A stretch of 64,000 bases of DNA from Gammaproteobacteria bacterium (GCA_021773795.1 JAJFJT010000026.1:1-64000), one strand, 5' to 3'; positions 15,205-25,167 are shown, numbered from the stretch's first letter. A program made the numbers and translations. The notes: generated by a model not told the origin, from the letters alone.

Positions 15205-17015
15205 TTTATCGCTCCCACACGTCCTGTATTTTGCAATATAAGGCCATCCTTGGCCAAAGCTCCCGCTTGCAGATCAAACAGCGCCTGTTCCAGTTGCACA
15301 CGCAGCAGGGGATCATCCTCAACTCGCAACAGTCCCCGGTAGATGCGTTCGGCATCTGCCCACACCCCCATTCGACCCAGCGCGGCGGCAAGATGGCGTT
15401 TCACCAGACGAATACCGGCCACACCGGAACCCTGAGCCACAATGGGTAAAAACGCAGTCACCGCCGCGGCATCATCCCCTGATGCCACAAAGAATACACC
15501 GATTCGAAACCAAAGCTCAGGGGTGATTTCAGACTGCCCTCGCCGCACCAGCAGGGCTCGTACAAAGGCGCGGCCAGCCTCCGGCGCCTGCTCCGCGAAG
15601 CTCAGCGCCTCACCAACCAGATGGTCCGACAATTCTGGAGCCTGTGCCTGCTCCAGCAATAGGGTCAATAGCGCCAGCCCACCGTCGACTTTCCCCGCAT
15701 GCAAGCTGAAACGGGCCCAGGCCAGTTGCCATGGATGAAGCGCAAGGCCCACGGCCGGTCGCTTCCAGTCGGTGAAAATTTCTGCCACTGCCTCCAGGTC
15801 CCCCGCTGTCAGCAGGGTATCCACCAGTACTGGATAGATCGCCACAGGCAGCGCCTCTCCCACTGGATAGATATGCCTCAATAGTGCGCCCGCATGAATC
15901 CCAGCCAATAATTCACCCCAATTTTGCTGTGCCTGGTCTCTTAACTCGGGCGCCGTCGCACGCCTGCTCAGATGCGCGTACAGGGCACGCGCCGCCAGCG
16001 GATCACGGGATACTTGCTCTGCTGCGTATTGCATCAGAGGGTTCACATCGGTAGCAGAGAGACCGGCCTTAGCGGCAAGTTCCTCAGCGTAGCCGACATA
16101 GGCGGATAACAGCATCCGATTTTGTTCCTTCGCCCATGGCAGCAGTGCCGTCATTGCCTCCAGGGATCGTAGATGCAGGCGGGTAACCCGCCTTTCCCCG
16201 GCAACGGCAACCAGGGCCGACCAAAACCAGCGGCGCAGTTGTGGTTGCAGCTGTGGAGCCAGCTTGGCGGCACGCTCATAGGCTGTGTCCACGGGCTCCT
16301 CACCACTGATCCCGGAGATCAAACGCAAGGCCTCGGCCACCCGGCCTTTGGTATCGGCAAGACGCCCGAGTGCGGCCGCAGCTTGCCCGGAGGACAGCAA
16401 AACCCGGGCATGCAGCAGGCGCCATGCCGGGCTGTTATCGGTGTAATCCTGACGGTAACGGCGGGAGGCGCCAAGGGCATCCTCAATCCGCCCACTGGCA
16501 AGATGAAGCACGATGATCTGGCGACGATAACCACTCAAGCTCTCATCAATCGGTATCGCGCCACGGTTCCAGACCAGAGTCGCCAGCAGTGCCTCGGCAT
16601 CCTCACTGCGCCCGAGCTGGATAAAGCTATCCACCTGCTGGCTGGCCGCCCATAAACGGAAATCTGTGGGCAGACCACGGGGGAGGTTTCGCAAGCGCTC
16701 CAGCACCGTCGCCCAATTACCGTGGCGCTTATGAATGCCGATTCGCAGTCGCTCCCAGCGCATCCAGGCTTCGAAATTTTGATAATACTCGGGCTGTGCC
16801 TGCTCCAAACGGTGCAGGGCATAAGCGGGAAGCCCGCTCGCTGCCAACTTCTCTATTTGATGTTCATCATCCTCTGCGGCCAATAGCGGCAAGGGCAGAC
16901 TGAGCATGATGATCAGCCCACAGAACAGGGGCGAAAAAAAACGGGCACCCCGCGCAAGGCGGGATCCCCGTTTATATCGATTCCGCGACAGAAGCCCGGA
17001 AATCACCAAACTCAC
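15201..17015 (-). CDS. Exported helical-repeat (TPR-like) protein
   Basis: Up to 604 residues, almost wholly helical, with repeating Ala/Leu/Arg-rich 30-40 residue units that look TPR-like. A hydrophobic segment (about residues 30-46, ending LPLLAAED) reads as a signal peptide. It is presumably periplasmic and binds proteins or peptidoglycan, but I do not recognise a family. The start is uncertain: the GTG at 17015 overlaps the rplS stop, yet a rho-independent terminator lies within the first 27 codons. The ATG at 16907 after the terminator gives a weaker signal peptide. The last 16 residues ([13 protein letters not shown]...) are encoded by a family-4 repeat fragment. Confidence 0.65.
   Translation of the reverse strand: MSLVISGLLSRNRYKRGSRLARGARFFSPLFCGLIIMLSLPLPLLAAEDDEHQIEKLAASGLPAYALHRLEQAQPEYYQNFEAWMRWERLRIGIHKRHGNWATVLERLRNLPRGLPTDFRLWAASQQVDSFIQLGRSEDAEALLATLVWNRGAIPIDESLSGYRRQIIVLHLASGRIEDALGASRRYRQDYTDNSPAWRLLHARVLLSSGQAAAALGRLADTKGRVAEALRLISGISGEEPVDTAYERAAKLAPQLQPQLRRWFWSALVAVAGERRVTRLHLRSLEAMTALLPWAKEQNRMLLSAYVGYAEELAAKAGLSATDVNPLMQYAAEQVSRDPLAARALYAHLSRRATAPELRDQAQQNWGELLAGIHAGALLRHIYPVGEALPVAIYPVLVDTLLTAGDLEAVAEIFTDWKRPAVGLALHPWQLAWARFSLHAGKVDGGLALLTLLLEQAQAPELSDHLVGEALSFAEQAPEAGRAFVRALLVRRGQSEITPELWFRIGVFFVASGDDAAAVTAFLPIVAQGSGVAGIRLVKRHLAAALGRMGVWADAERIYRGLLRVEDDPLLRVQLEQALFDLQAGALAKDGLILQNTGRVGAIK
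15223..15259. repeat. Family-4 repeat fragment, copy E, inside a coding end
   Basis: On the minus strand, CTTTGGCCAAGGATGGCCTT and the following AT match copy A (13592-13682) exactly for 22 bp, and the next 15 bp match in part (ACAGG shared). The fragment codes for the last residues of the helical-repeat protein. Confidence 0.7.
16934..16972 (-). terminator. Rho-independent terminator after rplS
   Basis: On the minus strand, ACGGG and CCCGC pair with GCGGG and CCCGT around a CTT loop, followed by eight T. It begins 40 bp past the rplS stop and lies inside the open frame of the next gene. Confidence 0.8.
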
Positions 17016-17362
17016 CGTTTTAGCTTTTCCTTGATCCGAGCAGCCACACCAGTGCGCTCACGCAGGTAATAAAGCTTGGCACCACGCACGTCGCCAAAAC
17101 GCTTGACGGTGATGTCCTCAATGGCACGGCTGTGAGTCTGGAAAACCCGCTCCACCCCTTCGCCGTGGGAGATCTTGCGCACCGTAAAGGCGGAATTAAG
17201 GCCGCGGTTACGCTTGGCAATGACCACACCCTCAAAGGCCTGCAAACGTTCACGATTGCCTTCCTTGATCTTGACCCGAACCACCACGGTATCGCCTGCA
17301 CTAAAGCGGGGAATCTTGCGCTCCATCTGCTCCGCTTCGATTTGTTCAATGATGTTGCTCAT
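17012..17362 (-). CDS. rplS: 50S ribosomal protein L19
   Basis: A 116-residue large-subunit protein at the 30S-50S interface. The sequence [20 protein letters not shown] followed by [20 protein letters not shown], and the C-terminal [18 protein letters not shown], are characteristic. Last gene of the rpsP-rimM-trmD-rplS operon, 57 bp after trmD, with a terminator 40 bp downstream. Confidence 0.98.
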   Translation of the reverse strand: MSNIIEQIEAEQMERKIPRFSAGDTVVVRVKIKEGNRERLQAFEGVVIAKRNRGLNSAFTVRKISHGEGVERVFQTHSRAIEDITVKRFGDVRGAKLYYLRERTGVAARIKEKLKR

Positions 17363-17419
17363 ACCTTAATCCTCGTTGTCTTAACACACGATCTGCAAAG
17401 CCCGCAGACCATGCCACTG

Positions 17420-18175
17420 TTATTCTGTCTCGCTGTCGTCATCCTGCCCGGCGATAAATTCTGCCAACAACTGCGCCTGTTCCGCTTCCAGCTGTCGACC
17501 TTCCAATAAGTCTGGCCGCCGCAACCAGGTACGCCCCAGGGCCTGCTTAAGCCGCCAGCGCCGAATGGCCTCGTGGTCCCCGGAAAGCAATACCGGTGGA
17601 ACCTCATCATCGCCCAGTTCCTCTGGACGGGTGTAATGGGGGCAGTCCAGCAAACCCGCCATAAATGAATCTTGCTGGGCCGAATCCGCGTCACCCAGGG
17701 TACCAGGCAGCAATCGAACCGTAGCGTCTATCACCGCCATGGCTGCCACTTCACCGCCGCTCAAAACATAGTCCCCAATGGACCATTCCTCATCCACCTC
17801 GGCGGCAATCAAACGCTCGTCAATGCCCTCATAGCGTCCACAAAGCAGAATGACCGATGGCTGCTCTGCAAGCTGCTTCACATCATCTTGCTGCAGGCGT
17901 TTCCCCTGGGGCGACAAATAAATAACCCGTGCCGCATCACCCAGAGCCTGACGCGCCGCCTGAATCGCATCGCGTAGTGGCGCGACCTTCATCAGCATGC
18001 CAGGGCCACCGCCATAGGGACGATCATCGACCGTTCGATGACGATCCCGGGTGTAATCCCGAGGGTTCCAGCATGCCAGTTCCCAGATCCCTCTTTTCAG
18101 GGCCCGCGAACTGACACCGTAATCGCTAATCGCATCAAACATTTCGGGAAACAGGGTGATCACGCCAATGCGCAT
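17420..18175 (-). CDS. trmD: tRNA (guanine-N1)-methyltransferase TrmD
   Basis: A 251-residue SPOUT methyltransferase that makes m1G37 in tRNAs reading CNN codons, preventing frameshifts. The N-terminus is [13 protein letters not shown]. The motifs [24 protein letters not shown] and the knot region [16 protein letters not shown] are present. It follows rimM by 36 bp in the usual operon order. Confidence 0.98.
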   Translation of the reverse strand: MRIGVITLFPEMFDAISDYGVSSRALKRGIWELACWNPRDYTRDRHRTVDDRPYGGGPGMLMKVAPLRDAIQAARQALGDAARVIYLSPQGKRLQQDDVKQLAEQPSVILLCGRYEGIDERLIAAEVDEEWSIGDYVLSGGEVAAMAVIDATVRLLPGTLGDADSAQQDSFMAGLLDCPHYTRPEELGDDEVPPVLLSGDHEAIRRWRLKQALGRTWLRRPDLLEGRQLEAEQAQLLAEFIAGQDDDSETE

Positions 18176-18211
18176 ACGCCATCCCGTCGCCCTGAATCTT
18201 GCATCATCGGC

Positions 18212-18718
18212 TCAGTAATCGAGCCCCCAATCCACTCGCATCTCTCCGGCCTCCAGATCGACGCTCTGCACCACCTGTTGCCAGACATAGGGAATCAGAC
18301 GTTCCTCTTCCCCCTGCACCACAAGCACGTCGTTGGCGCCGGTCTCCATCAAACCCGTGACCCGACCCAACTCTATGTTCTCGGTGTTAATCACCCTGAG
18401 ACCCATCAAATCGTCCCAGTAATATTCATTTTCAGCCAGATCCGGCAACTGCTCATGCGCAAGTAAAACCTCCTTACCTGCAAGCATCTCTGCCGCGTCC
18501 CGATCCTCGCAGCCGCGCAACTTGACCCGGAGAAAACGCCCATGGGGCCGACCCGACTCCAACCGCCATTCGCGAAAATCTTCAGCGCTGCCAAGCCGCC
18601 AATCCTTGCTTTGCAGCAACGCCTCGGCCGGCTCGAAAAAAGGCCTGACCTTCAGCCAGCCCCGAACCCCGAACGGCCCCGCGATCTTTCCCACGCTGAT
18701 GAGATGAAGCTGAGACAC
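18212..18718 (-). CDS. rimM: Ribosome maturation factor RimM
   Basis: A 168-residue 30S assembly factor that binds S19 and helps mature the 16S head domain. The N-terminal RimM domain begins ISVGKIAGPFGVRGWLKV. The linker has EYYWDDLMGLRV and the C-terminal PRC-barrel contains VLVVQGEEERLIPYV. It lies 45 bp after rpsP. Confidence 0.97.
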   Translation of the reverse strand: MSQLHLISVGKIAGPFGVRGWLKVRPFFEPAEALLQSKDWRLGSAEDFREWRLESGRPHGRFLRVKLRGCEDRDAAEMLAGKEVLLAHEQLPDLAENEYYWDDLMGLRVINTENIELGRVTGLMETGANDVLVVQGEEERLIPYVWQQVVQSVDLEAGEMRVDWGLDY

Positions 18719-18763
18719 TGGAGAAACGAGCCGCCCACACCGTCTCCGGGTGGGCTGAAGGGT

Positions 18764-19027
18764 CTAGGCTTCGACCGCGGCCTGTTCTTCCACCGGCTGC
18801 TGGAGCAGGTTTGAGACCCGCGCCGACGTCTGAGCGCCCTGGGACACCCAGTGGCTAATGCGCTCGCGCTGCAGCGACAGTTTCTGCTCGCCACCGGTGG
18901 CAAAGGGGTTAAAAAACCCGACGCGCTCGATAAAACGCCCGTCCCGCTTGTTACGACTGTCCGCTACCACGACGTGGTAGAAAGGTTTCTTTTTCGCGCC
19001 CGTACGGGCTAAACGTATGGTTACCAT
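18764..19027 (-). CDS. rpsP: 30S ribosomal protein S16
   Basis: An 87-residue small-subunit protein starting [20 protein letters not shown], with [14 protein letters not shown] following. The start ATG at 19027 has an AGGATAA site. The frame is open to 19096, but that extension has no similarity to S16. First gene of the rpsP operon. Confidence 0.97.
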   Translation of the reverse strand: MVTIRLARTGAKKKPFYHVVVADSRNKRDGRFIERVGFFNPFATGGEQKLSLQRERISHWVSQGAQTSARVSNLLQQPVEEQAAVEA

Positions 19028-19163
19028 CTTTATCCTGCGCACCCTGAGAAATGAGTGATAAATGCCAGTTTTCCTGCCCGTAGGGGGCAGGACCAAAAAG
19101 GGCGTTATTGTACCCGCTTCTCTCTAAATAGTAAGGCTTTTTTTATTCTTCAATAAAGCCCTG

Positions 19164-20525
19164 CTAGAAAGGCATTCCCGGACCGCCACCGCCCTTAAGA
19201 CCCGCCAGCAGTTGCCCCATGCCGCCGCGCTTTTTCATCCGCTTCATCATTTTCTGCATCTGCATCATTTGCTTCAGCAGACGGTTCACATCCTGCACCT
19301 GGGTACCCGAGCCGGCGGCAATGCGACGTTTGCGTGATCCCTTGATTATCAGCGGACGGCGTCGCTCCAGCGGGGTCATGGAATTGATGATGGCCTCGGA
19401 GCGGATCAGCTCACGCTCACCCACCTGCTGCTGTGCAGCGGCTGGCAGCTGGCCTCCTCCCGGCAATTTCTCCAGCAGGCTGGAAACCCCGCCCATGCTA
19501 CGCACCTGGCGCAGCTGATCGCGGTAATCCTCCAGATCAAAACCCTTACCTTTCTTGATTTTTTGAGCAAGCTTCTGTGCCTGCTTGCGATCGAGCTTGT
19601 GTTCCGCCTCCTCGATGAAACCCAGTACATCGCCCATGCCGAGGATGCGCGAGGCCACCCGGTCCGGATGAAACACCTCAAGCGCATCGGTCTTTTCCCC
19701 CACCCCGAGGAACTTGATGGGTTTACCGGTTACTTGCCGAATGGACAGCGCCGCACCGCCACGGGCATCACCATCGGCCTTGCTGAGAATAACGCCGGTC
19801 AGTGGCAGCGCCTCGCCAAAGGCGCGGGCCACATTGGCCGCGTCCTGGCCAGCCATGCTGTCGGCCACGAACAGCGTTTCCACCGGATGGACCGCCTCAT
19901 GCAGCACCTTGATCTCGCTCATCATGGCATCGTCCACATGCAGACGACCGGCGGTATCGATGATCACCACATCACAGGCACGCTTGCGCGCTGTCTCTAC
20001 CGCCGCGGTGGCAATGGCTACCGGTGTGGCATCCGCCTCACCACGGTAACAACGGGCGCCCACCTCCCCTGCCAGGGTTTCCAGCTGCTCCATGGCTGCC
20101 GGGCGATAAACGTCACAGCTCGCCACCAGCACGCTCTTTTTATGCTTTTCCTTCAGATGGCGTGCGAGCTTGGCTACCGTGGTGGTTTTGCCCGAGCCCT
20201 GCAGACCCGCCATCAGGAATATCGCAGGCGGCGTGACCTTGAGGTCCAATTCACCACCGACATCGCCCATCACATGGGTCAATTCGTCGCGCACCACGCG
20301 GACGAACTCTTCACCGGGGCTCAGGCTCTGCATCACGTCGCGACCAAGGGCACGCTCACGCACCTGCTCAATGAAGTCCCGCACCACAGGCAAGGCGACA
20401 TCCGCCTCCAGTAGCGCCATGCGCACCTCGCGCAGGGCCTCCTGAATATTCTTCTCCGTCAGCCGCCCACTGCCACGCAGGCGTTTCAGGCTGGCGCCAA
20501 GACGTTCACTTAAATTTTCAAACAC
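19164..20525 (-). CDS. ffh: Signal recognition particle protein Ffh
   Basis: A 453-residue GTPase that, with 4.5S RNA, targets nascent membrane proteins to FtsY. N domain (1-90), G domain with GLQGSGKTTT, DTAGR and the SKADGDARGG motif, then the Met-rich M domain near the C-terminus (LLKQMMQMQKMMKRMKKRGG). It lies upstream of rpsP on the same strand and is divergent from ypjD across a 97-bp gap. Confidence 0.98.
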   Translation of the reverse strand: MFENLSERLGASLKRLRGSGRLTEKNIQEALREVRMALLEADVALPVVRDFIEQVRERALGRDVMQSLSPGEEFVRVVRDELTHVMGDVGGELDLKVTPPAIFLMAGLQGSGKTTTVAKLARHLKEKHKKSVLVASCDVYRPAAMEQLETLAGEVGARCYRGEADATPVAIATAAVETARKRACDVVIIDTAGRLHVDDAMMSEIKVLHEAVHPVETLFVADSMAGQDAANVARAFGEALPLTGVILSKADGDARGGAALSIRQVTGKPIKFLGVGEKTDALEVFHPDRVASRILGMGDVLGFIEEAEHKLDRKQAQKLAQKIKKGKGFDLEDYRDQLRQVRSMGGVSSLLEKLPGGGQLPAAAQQQVGERELIRSEAIINSMTPLERRRPLIIKGSRKRRIAAGSGTQVQDVNRLLKQMMQMQKMMKRMKKRGGMGQLLAGLKGGGGPGMPF

Positions 20526-20622
20526 AACTATTCCTCACCATGTAAATCTCAGCTGCGTATTCTAACAGTGGAGCAGCCACCTTTCCGACCCGTCTCTTTC
20601 TTGGCATGATTGCCGCTACCAT

Positions 20623-21453
20623 GTGTCGACCAATACAACAACTCTAAAAGTGCTTAATCCCTTAAGTATCGCCCTCTATCTGGCGGCCACCGGCCTGTTG
20701 AGCTGGTGCCTGTTTTTCAATACGGGCAATAATCACCCGAAACCTCGCCACTGGGTAACCACCGCCTTTGCTGCCATCGCCCTGCACGGCTTGCTGCTCC
20801 ATCAGAGCACCTTTGCCGGCACCGATATCAACCTGGGCTTTTTCAATGCCATCTCGCTCAGCGCATGGCTCATTGCATTGACCGTTGTCAGCGCCAGCGC
20901 CTTGCGTCAACCACTTGATAATCTTGCTCTTTTCGCCTTGCCGCTGGCCGCCCTTGGAGTGCTGATGAGCGCACTCTATCCCGGGGTGCATTTGCTGCCC
21001 AGAGAACAAGGTGCCGGCCCGGAGCTGCATGTGGCCACCTCACTCTTTGCCTACAGCATTCTCACCATCGCCGCCTTGCAATCGGTGCTGCTGGCGGTGC
21101 AAGAACATCGTTTGCGCCATCATCATCCAGGCCGCCTGCGCCACATCCTGCCGCCACTACAGGTACAGGAAAGCCTGCTCATTCAGTTCGTCGCCGTGGG
21201 CTTCGCGCTGCTGAGCCTCAGCCTGCTGAGTGGCTTCATGTTCCTGGAGGATCTGTTCGCTCAGCATCTGGTGCATAAAACCGTACTCTCAGCCATTGCT
21301 TGGCTGGTCTTTGCGGTGTTACTGCTGGGACGCTGGCGTTTTGGCTGGCGGGGTCCACGCCTTGCACGCTGGAGTCTCTCCGGCTTTTCATTGCTAATGC
21401 TGGCCTACTTCGGTAGCAAACTGGTGCTGGAACTACTGCTGGATCGCGTCTGA
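20623..21453 (+). CDS. ypjD: CcsA/YpjD-type cytochrome c assembly membrane protein
   Basis: A 276-residue inner-membrane protein with eight hydrophobic segments, of the family that includes the haem-handling CcsA domain and E. coli YpjD. The conserved His-containing segments LHVATSLFAYSILTIAA and HKTVLSAIAWLVFAVLLL are visible. The GTG start has no clear ribosome site. Placement next to ffh with a CorB-like gene after it is a conserved gammaproteobacterial neighbourhood. It is probably not required for cytochrome c maturation itself; the precise role is not established. Confidence 0.87.
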   Translation: MSTNTTTLKVLNPLSIALYLAATGLLSWCLFFNTGNNHPKPRHWVTTAFAAIALHGLLLHQSTFAGTDINLGFFNAISLSAWLIALTVVSASALRQPLDNLALFALPLAALGVLMSALYPGVHLLPREQGAGPELHVATSLFAYSILTIAALQSVLLAVQEHRLRHHHPGRLRHILPPLQVQESLLIQFVAVGFALLSLSLLSGFMFLEDLFAQHLVHKTVLSAIAWLVFAVLLLGRWRFGWRGPRLARWSLSGFSLLMLAYFGSKLVLELLLDRV

Positions 21454-21476
21454 AATGCCCCCTCTGCGGAAGGCCA

Positions 21477-21685
21477 GGAGCCTGTCGGACTTAGGCGCTC
21501 GTAGCGAGGGAAAGTCATTTTGAAGCAGATTTTTCGGTCATTTGAGGATAATAACCGGGCTATTAGAGGCTTCCGCGTCCTGCTCACGCCTTATGCCCTA
21601 CATCCCTGTAGGTAACGAAAAGGACCGGGAAATATGACCAAAATGGCTTTTCCGCAGCAGAGCAGTCCTAGGTCTGACAGGCTCC
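21477..21685. mobile_element. Family-2 element, copy A
   Basis: A 209-bp non-coding element with inverted ends GGAGCCTGTCGGACTTAGG and its near complement. The interior contains TCGTAGCGAGGGAAAGTCAT, GGTCATTTGAGGATAATA and CCCTGTAGGTAACGAAAAGGA. Copies lie at 44045-44293 and 49421-49629, with deleted forms at 47389-47444 and 45346-45362. It separates ypjD from corB and ends 4 bp before the corB start codon. Confidence 0.8.
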
Positions 21686-21689
21686 CAGA

Positions 21690-22979
21690 ATGACTGATCT
21701 GCCCCTTTCGGTACTCGGCGGAATCCTTTTCGTGCTGATCCTGCTGTCGGGTTTTTTCTCCGGCTCGGAAACCGGCATGATGGCCCTCAATCGCTATCGG
21801 CTGCGCCATCTGGCGCGCAATCAGCATCATGGCGCCCAGCGGGTTAGCAAGCTCCTGCAACGGCCGGACCGGCTCATCGGCCTGATTCTACTGGGCAATA
21901 ACTTCGTCAATATCCTTGCCTCGGCGCTCGCCACCATCATTGCCTTACGGCTATTGGGGGAAAGCGGCATCGTCGTCGCCACCTTTCTACTCACCCTGGT
22001 GATTCTTATTTTTGCCGAGGTAGCCCCCAAAACCCTCGCCGCACTGCATCCGGAGCGTATTGCCTTTCCCGCAAGCCTGGTGCTTGCCCCACTGCTTCGG
22101 GTGTTCTACCCGCTGGTATGGCTGGTGAACTGGATTGCCAACGGCTTATTAAAGCTGTTTCACCTGTTGCCCGCAGAGACCACCAAGGCCACTGATCTCA
22201 GCAGTGATGAGTTGCGCACCGTAGTCAAGGAGGCCGGTAGCCTCATCTCCCGCCGCCACCGGCGCATGCTGGTGAGTATCCTGGATCTGGAAAAGGTCTC
22301 GGTGGAAGACATCATGGTGCCGCGTGCCGAGCTTGACGGTATCGACCTGAATGATCCCGAACACGAGATCCTGCAGCAACTCACCACCAGTCAGCACACC
22401 CGTATGCCCGTATTTCGCGGTGATATCAATCATATCGCCGGCATCATCCACCTGCGGCGCATGCTCGGCCCGGTGCACAATAATGCACTGGATAAGAGGG
22501 AGTTGATCGAGCAGTTGGAGGAGCCCTATTTTGTACCGTTGGCCACCCCGCTCAATCGTCAGCTGGGACTGTTTCAACGTCAGCAGCGACGCATTGCCCT
22601 GGCGGTGGATGAATATGGGGATATCCAGGGACTGGTCACCCTGGAAGACATCCTGGAAGAAATTGTGGGCGAATTCACCACCGATCCGGCGGCCGATAAT
22701 ATTGACATCCATCCTCAGGCGGACGGCACCTATCTCATCGATGGTGCCTCCAATATCCGCGAGCTAAACCGCAGCATGCGCTGGAATCTGCCTGAAGATG
22801 GCCCGAAAACAATCAACGGCCTGATCATCGAATACCTGGAAGCCATTCCTGAGCCGGGAACCAGCCTGCGCCTCGCCGGCTATCCCATAGAGATCATACA
22901 AACCACAGAACATGGCGTGAAAACGATCAAACTCAATCCCACCGGTCGTTCCAAGGCAAATTCAGGCAGTAAAAATTAA
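21690..22979 (+). CDS. CNNM/CorB-family membrane protein with CBS domains
   Basis: A 429-residue protein with an N-terminal CNNM transmembrane domain (about 1-150, starting in FSGSETGMMALNRYRL). A CBS pair follows (about 200-330, with EDIMVPRAELDGIDL and VDEYGDIQGLVTLEDILEEI) and then a C-terminal CorC/HlyC domain. The family is linked to magnesium or cobalt efflux and resistance. The start codon lies 4 bp after a family-2 element and has no clear ribosome site, so the element forms its leader. Confidence 0.9.
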   Translation: MTDLPLSVLGGILFVLILLSGFFSGSETGMMALNRYRLRHLARNQHHGAQRVSKLLQRPDRLIGLILLGNNFVNILASALATIIALRLLGESGIVVATFLLTLVILIFAEVAPKTLAALHPERIAFPASLVLAPLLRVFYPLVWLVNWIANGLLKLFHLLPAETTKATDLSSDELRTVVKEAGSLISRRHRRMLVSILDLEKVSVEDIMVPRAELDGIDLNDPEHEILQQLTTSQHTRMPVFRGDINHIAGIIHLRRMLGPVHNNALDKRELIEQLEEPYFVPLATPLNRQLGLFQRQQRRIALAVDEYGDIQGLVTLEDILEEIVGEFTTDPAADNIDIHPQADGTYLIDGASNIRELNRSMRWNLPEDGPKTINGLIIEYLEAIPEPGTSLRLAGYPIEIIQTTEHGVKTIKLNPTGRSKANSGSKN

Positions 22980-23023
22980 AGCGATATGATAGGTACCTAA
23001 ACCTCATCCTCTGGAGGGAGTAC

Positions 23024-23404
23024 ATGGGCACTAAAGCAGGACGAAACGGTGATGAACGCCGCCATTTCACACGCTTTCCTTTTAAGGTTCACGCCACACT
23101 CAGCGATGATGACAATAGCTGGGAGACCGAGCTGCTCGATATCTCCATCAAGGGAGCCTTGATAGTGCGTCCTGCCAACTGGAAACAAGCTGTAGAAAAA
23201 GCCGGGGGTCGCTTGCAGATTCAGCTGGAAGGCAGTGAGACAACCATTGATATGGAGGTGTTGATCACCTACATCGAAAGCGAGCGCATGGGACTACGCT
23301 GTGAGCACATTGGCATGGAGAGTTTTGAGCACCTCAAACGCCTGGTAGAGCTCAATCTAGGCGACGAGACACTCCTGCAGCGCGAGCTTTCTGCCTTGCT
23401 GTAA
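23024..23404 (+). CDS. PilZ domain protein
   Basis: A 126-residue single PilZ domain. The c-di-GMP-binding motif is present: Arg13-xxx-Arg17 (RRHFTRF) and Asp39-x-Ser41-xx-Gly44 (DISIKGALI). Such proteins change conformation on binding c-di-GMP and act on pili, flagella or polysaccharide machinery. The ribosome site is GGAGGG. It lies between corB and radA (convergent). A CZB-domain gene at the window start might be part of a c-di-GMP system too, but they are unlinked. Confidence 0.9.
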   Translation: MGTKAGRNGDERRHFTRFPFKVHATLSDDDNSWETELLDISIKGALIVRPANWKQAVEKAGGRLQIQLEGSETTIDMEVLITYIESERMGLRCEHIGMESFEHLKRLVELNLGDETLLQRELSALL

Positions 23405-23420
23405 TCTACTCGCAAGTAGT

Positions 23421-23643
23421 AGAAAAATTTTCAGGCGAGTGCAAGACTAGGCAAAAATTCTGTACAGGGATGTACTTATGTCGCGGTGGCATGGATGCCA
23501 AGAAGCGGCGCTTGGCAGGGATGTACTTATGTCGCGGTGGCATGGATGCCAAGAAGCGGCGCTTGGCAGGGTCGCTCTCGCACATCCCTGTGCTTTGCGA
23601 CATAAGGCCATCCGTGGCCAAAGTGCCGCATGAGAATTTTTCT
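23421..23643. repeat. Family-4 repeat, copy B, with a 51-bp tandem duplication
   Basis: A 223-bp element with inverted ends (AGAAAAATTTTCAGGCG and its near complement). It carries the GCAAGACTAGGCAAAAA signature, then the CTTATGTCGC region. A 51-bp unit (23467-23517) is repeated exactly at 23518-23568. The right half, TGCGACATAAGGCCATCC at 23597-23614, matches copy A. The right arm overlaps the radA stop codon by two bases. Confidence 0.8.
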
Positions 23644-25009
23644 AGATTGCGGCCAGGGCCTCGTGTAAACGTGTAACCGGTACAATCTCCAGCCCCTTGA
23701 TAGCACGCCGTGGGGCATTTCCCTTGGGGATCACCGCCCGCTGAAAACCGTGTTTGGCCGCCTCTCTTAGCCGTTCCTCGCCGTAGGGTACCGGGCGGAT
23801 CTCCCCCGCCAGCCCCACTTCACCAAAACTCAGCAGTTGCCGTGAAACCGGGCGATCCCGCAGGCTGGACAGTACCGCCAACACCACCGGCAGATCCGCC
23901 GCGGTCTCACCGATACGCACCCCGCCCACCACGTTGACGAAGACATCCTGATGCAGGCTGGCCACCCCGCCGTGACGGCTGAGCACCGCCAGCAGCATGG
24001 CCAGGCGATTCTGTTCCAGGCCCACGGTCACTCGTCGCGGATTGCCCAATGCCGAGTCATCCACCAGCGCCTGCACCTCCACCAGCAAGGGTCGGGTGCC
24101 TTGGCGAGTGGCCATGATGACACTGCCCGAGCTTTCCGCCCCATCGGATACCAGCATCATCTGCGATGGATTTTCCACCTCACGCAGCCCCTTTTCCGTC
24201 ATCGCGAAGATGCCCAGCTCATTCACCGCGCCAAAACGGTTCTTCACCGCCCGGATAATGCGGAAACGACTGCTGGCCTCGCTCTCAAAATAAAGCACCG
24301 TATCCACCATGTGCTCCAGCACCCGTGGACCCGCCAGCGCTCCTTCCTTGGTCACATGGCCGGCGAGAAACAGCACGGTGCCGGTCTGCTTGGCAAAACG
24401 CACCAGCCGCGCGGTACTCTCACGCACCTGGGCCACACCGCCAGGGGCTGAACCCAGCGCCTCCGTATAGATGGTCTGAATCGAGTCGATCACCATCACC
24501 CGCGGCTTTTCCCGCTGCGCCAGGGCGAGGATCTGCTCTACCCGGGTTTCTGCCAGCAGGCGCAATTCATCGGTGTCCAAGGCCAGCCGTTGAGCCCGCA
24601 GGATCACCTGTTCCAGCGACTCCTCGCCAGTGACATAGAGAAAGGCAGCACCACAGTTGTCGTGCAAACAGGTCAATACCTGCAATAACAAAGTGGACTT
24701 GCCTATGCCGGGGTCCCCTCCCAGCAGCACCACCGAACCCGCCACCAGACCACCGCCGAGCACCCGATCCAGCTCCCGGATCCCGGTGGGCTCGTGGCTG
24801 GTCTCCTGCACCGTCACCTCGGCTGCCGAGAGAATGGCGCTATCCTCGTTACCCGTGTAGCCCCCGTAACGATTGTCCTGCGGCGGCGCCGGCGCAGGCC
24901 CCGCCTCCAACAGGCTGTTCCACTCACCACAGGTGCCGCACTGGCCGGCCCATTTGGAATGGCGCGCGCCACAAGACTGGCATTGGTAAGAGCGTTTTTC
25001 TTTAGGCAT
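23642..25009 (-). CDS. radA: DNA repair protein RadA
   Basis: A 455-residue RecA-like protein that helps process recombination intermediates through branch migration. The N-terminal zinc finger (CQSC...CGTC) is followed by a RecA fold with Walker A GDPGIGKST, the KNRFG motif and a C-terminal Lon-like domain. The start MPKEKRSYQCQSC at 25009 fits the family; the frame is open to 25069 but without similarity. The stop codon TAG is formed partly by the arm of the repeat at 23421-23643. Confidence 0.95.
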   Translation of the reverse strand: MPKEKRSYQCQSCGARHSKWAGQCGTCGEWNSLLEAGPAPAPPQDNRYGGYTGNEDSAILSAAEVTVQETSHEPTGIRELDRVLGGGLVAGSVVLLGGDPGIGKSTLLLQVLTCLHDNCGAAFLYVTGEESLEQVILRAQRLALDTDELRLLAETRVEQILALAQREKPRVMVIDSIQTIYTEALGSAPGGVAQVRESTARLVRFAKQTGTVLFLAGHVTKEGALAGPRVLEHMVDTVLYFESEASSRFRIIRAVKNRFGAVNELGIFAMTEKGLREVENPSQMMLVSDGAESSGSVIMATRQGTRPLLVEVQALVDDSALGNPRRVTVGLEQNRLAMLLAVLSRHGGVASLHQDVFVNVVGGVRIGETAADLPVVLAVLSSLRDRPVSRQLLSFGEVGLAGEIRPVPYGEERLREAAKHGFQRAVIPKGNAPRRAIKGLEIVPVTRLHEALAAI

Positions 25010-25167
25010 GGACAAAATTCGGCAGCTGGAATGGCCGTTGATTGTAGCCTTCAGTTGCCTGCCATTCATCCCGGAGGGAACAGATTCAGGCTAAACTCCA
25101 AGATAGGGAAAGTGATCGTTAGCGCAGCGCCCGACTGCCATTGATGAATACTCCGAGGCCCACACCC

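Noticed and set aside
21477-21685. Family-2 element as an insertion sequence with a small transposase
   Set aside because: No frame longer than a few dozen codons is shared between copies; it is non-coding.
23467-23568. Possible CRISPR-like repeat
   Set aside because: Two adjacent identical units without spacers; a tandem duplication in a palindromic repeat.
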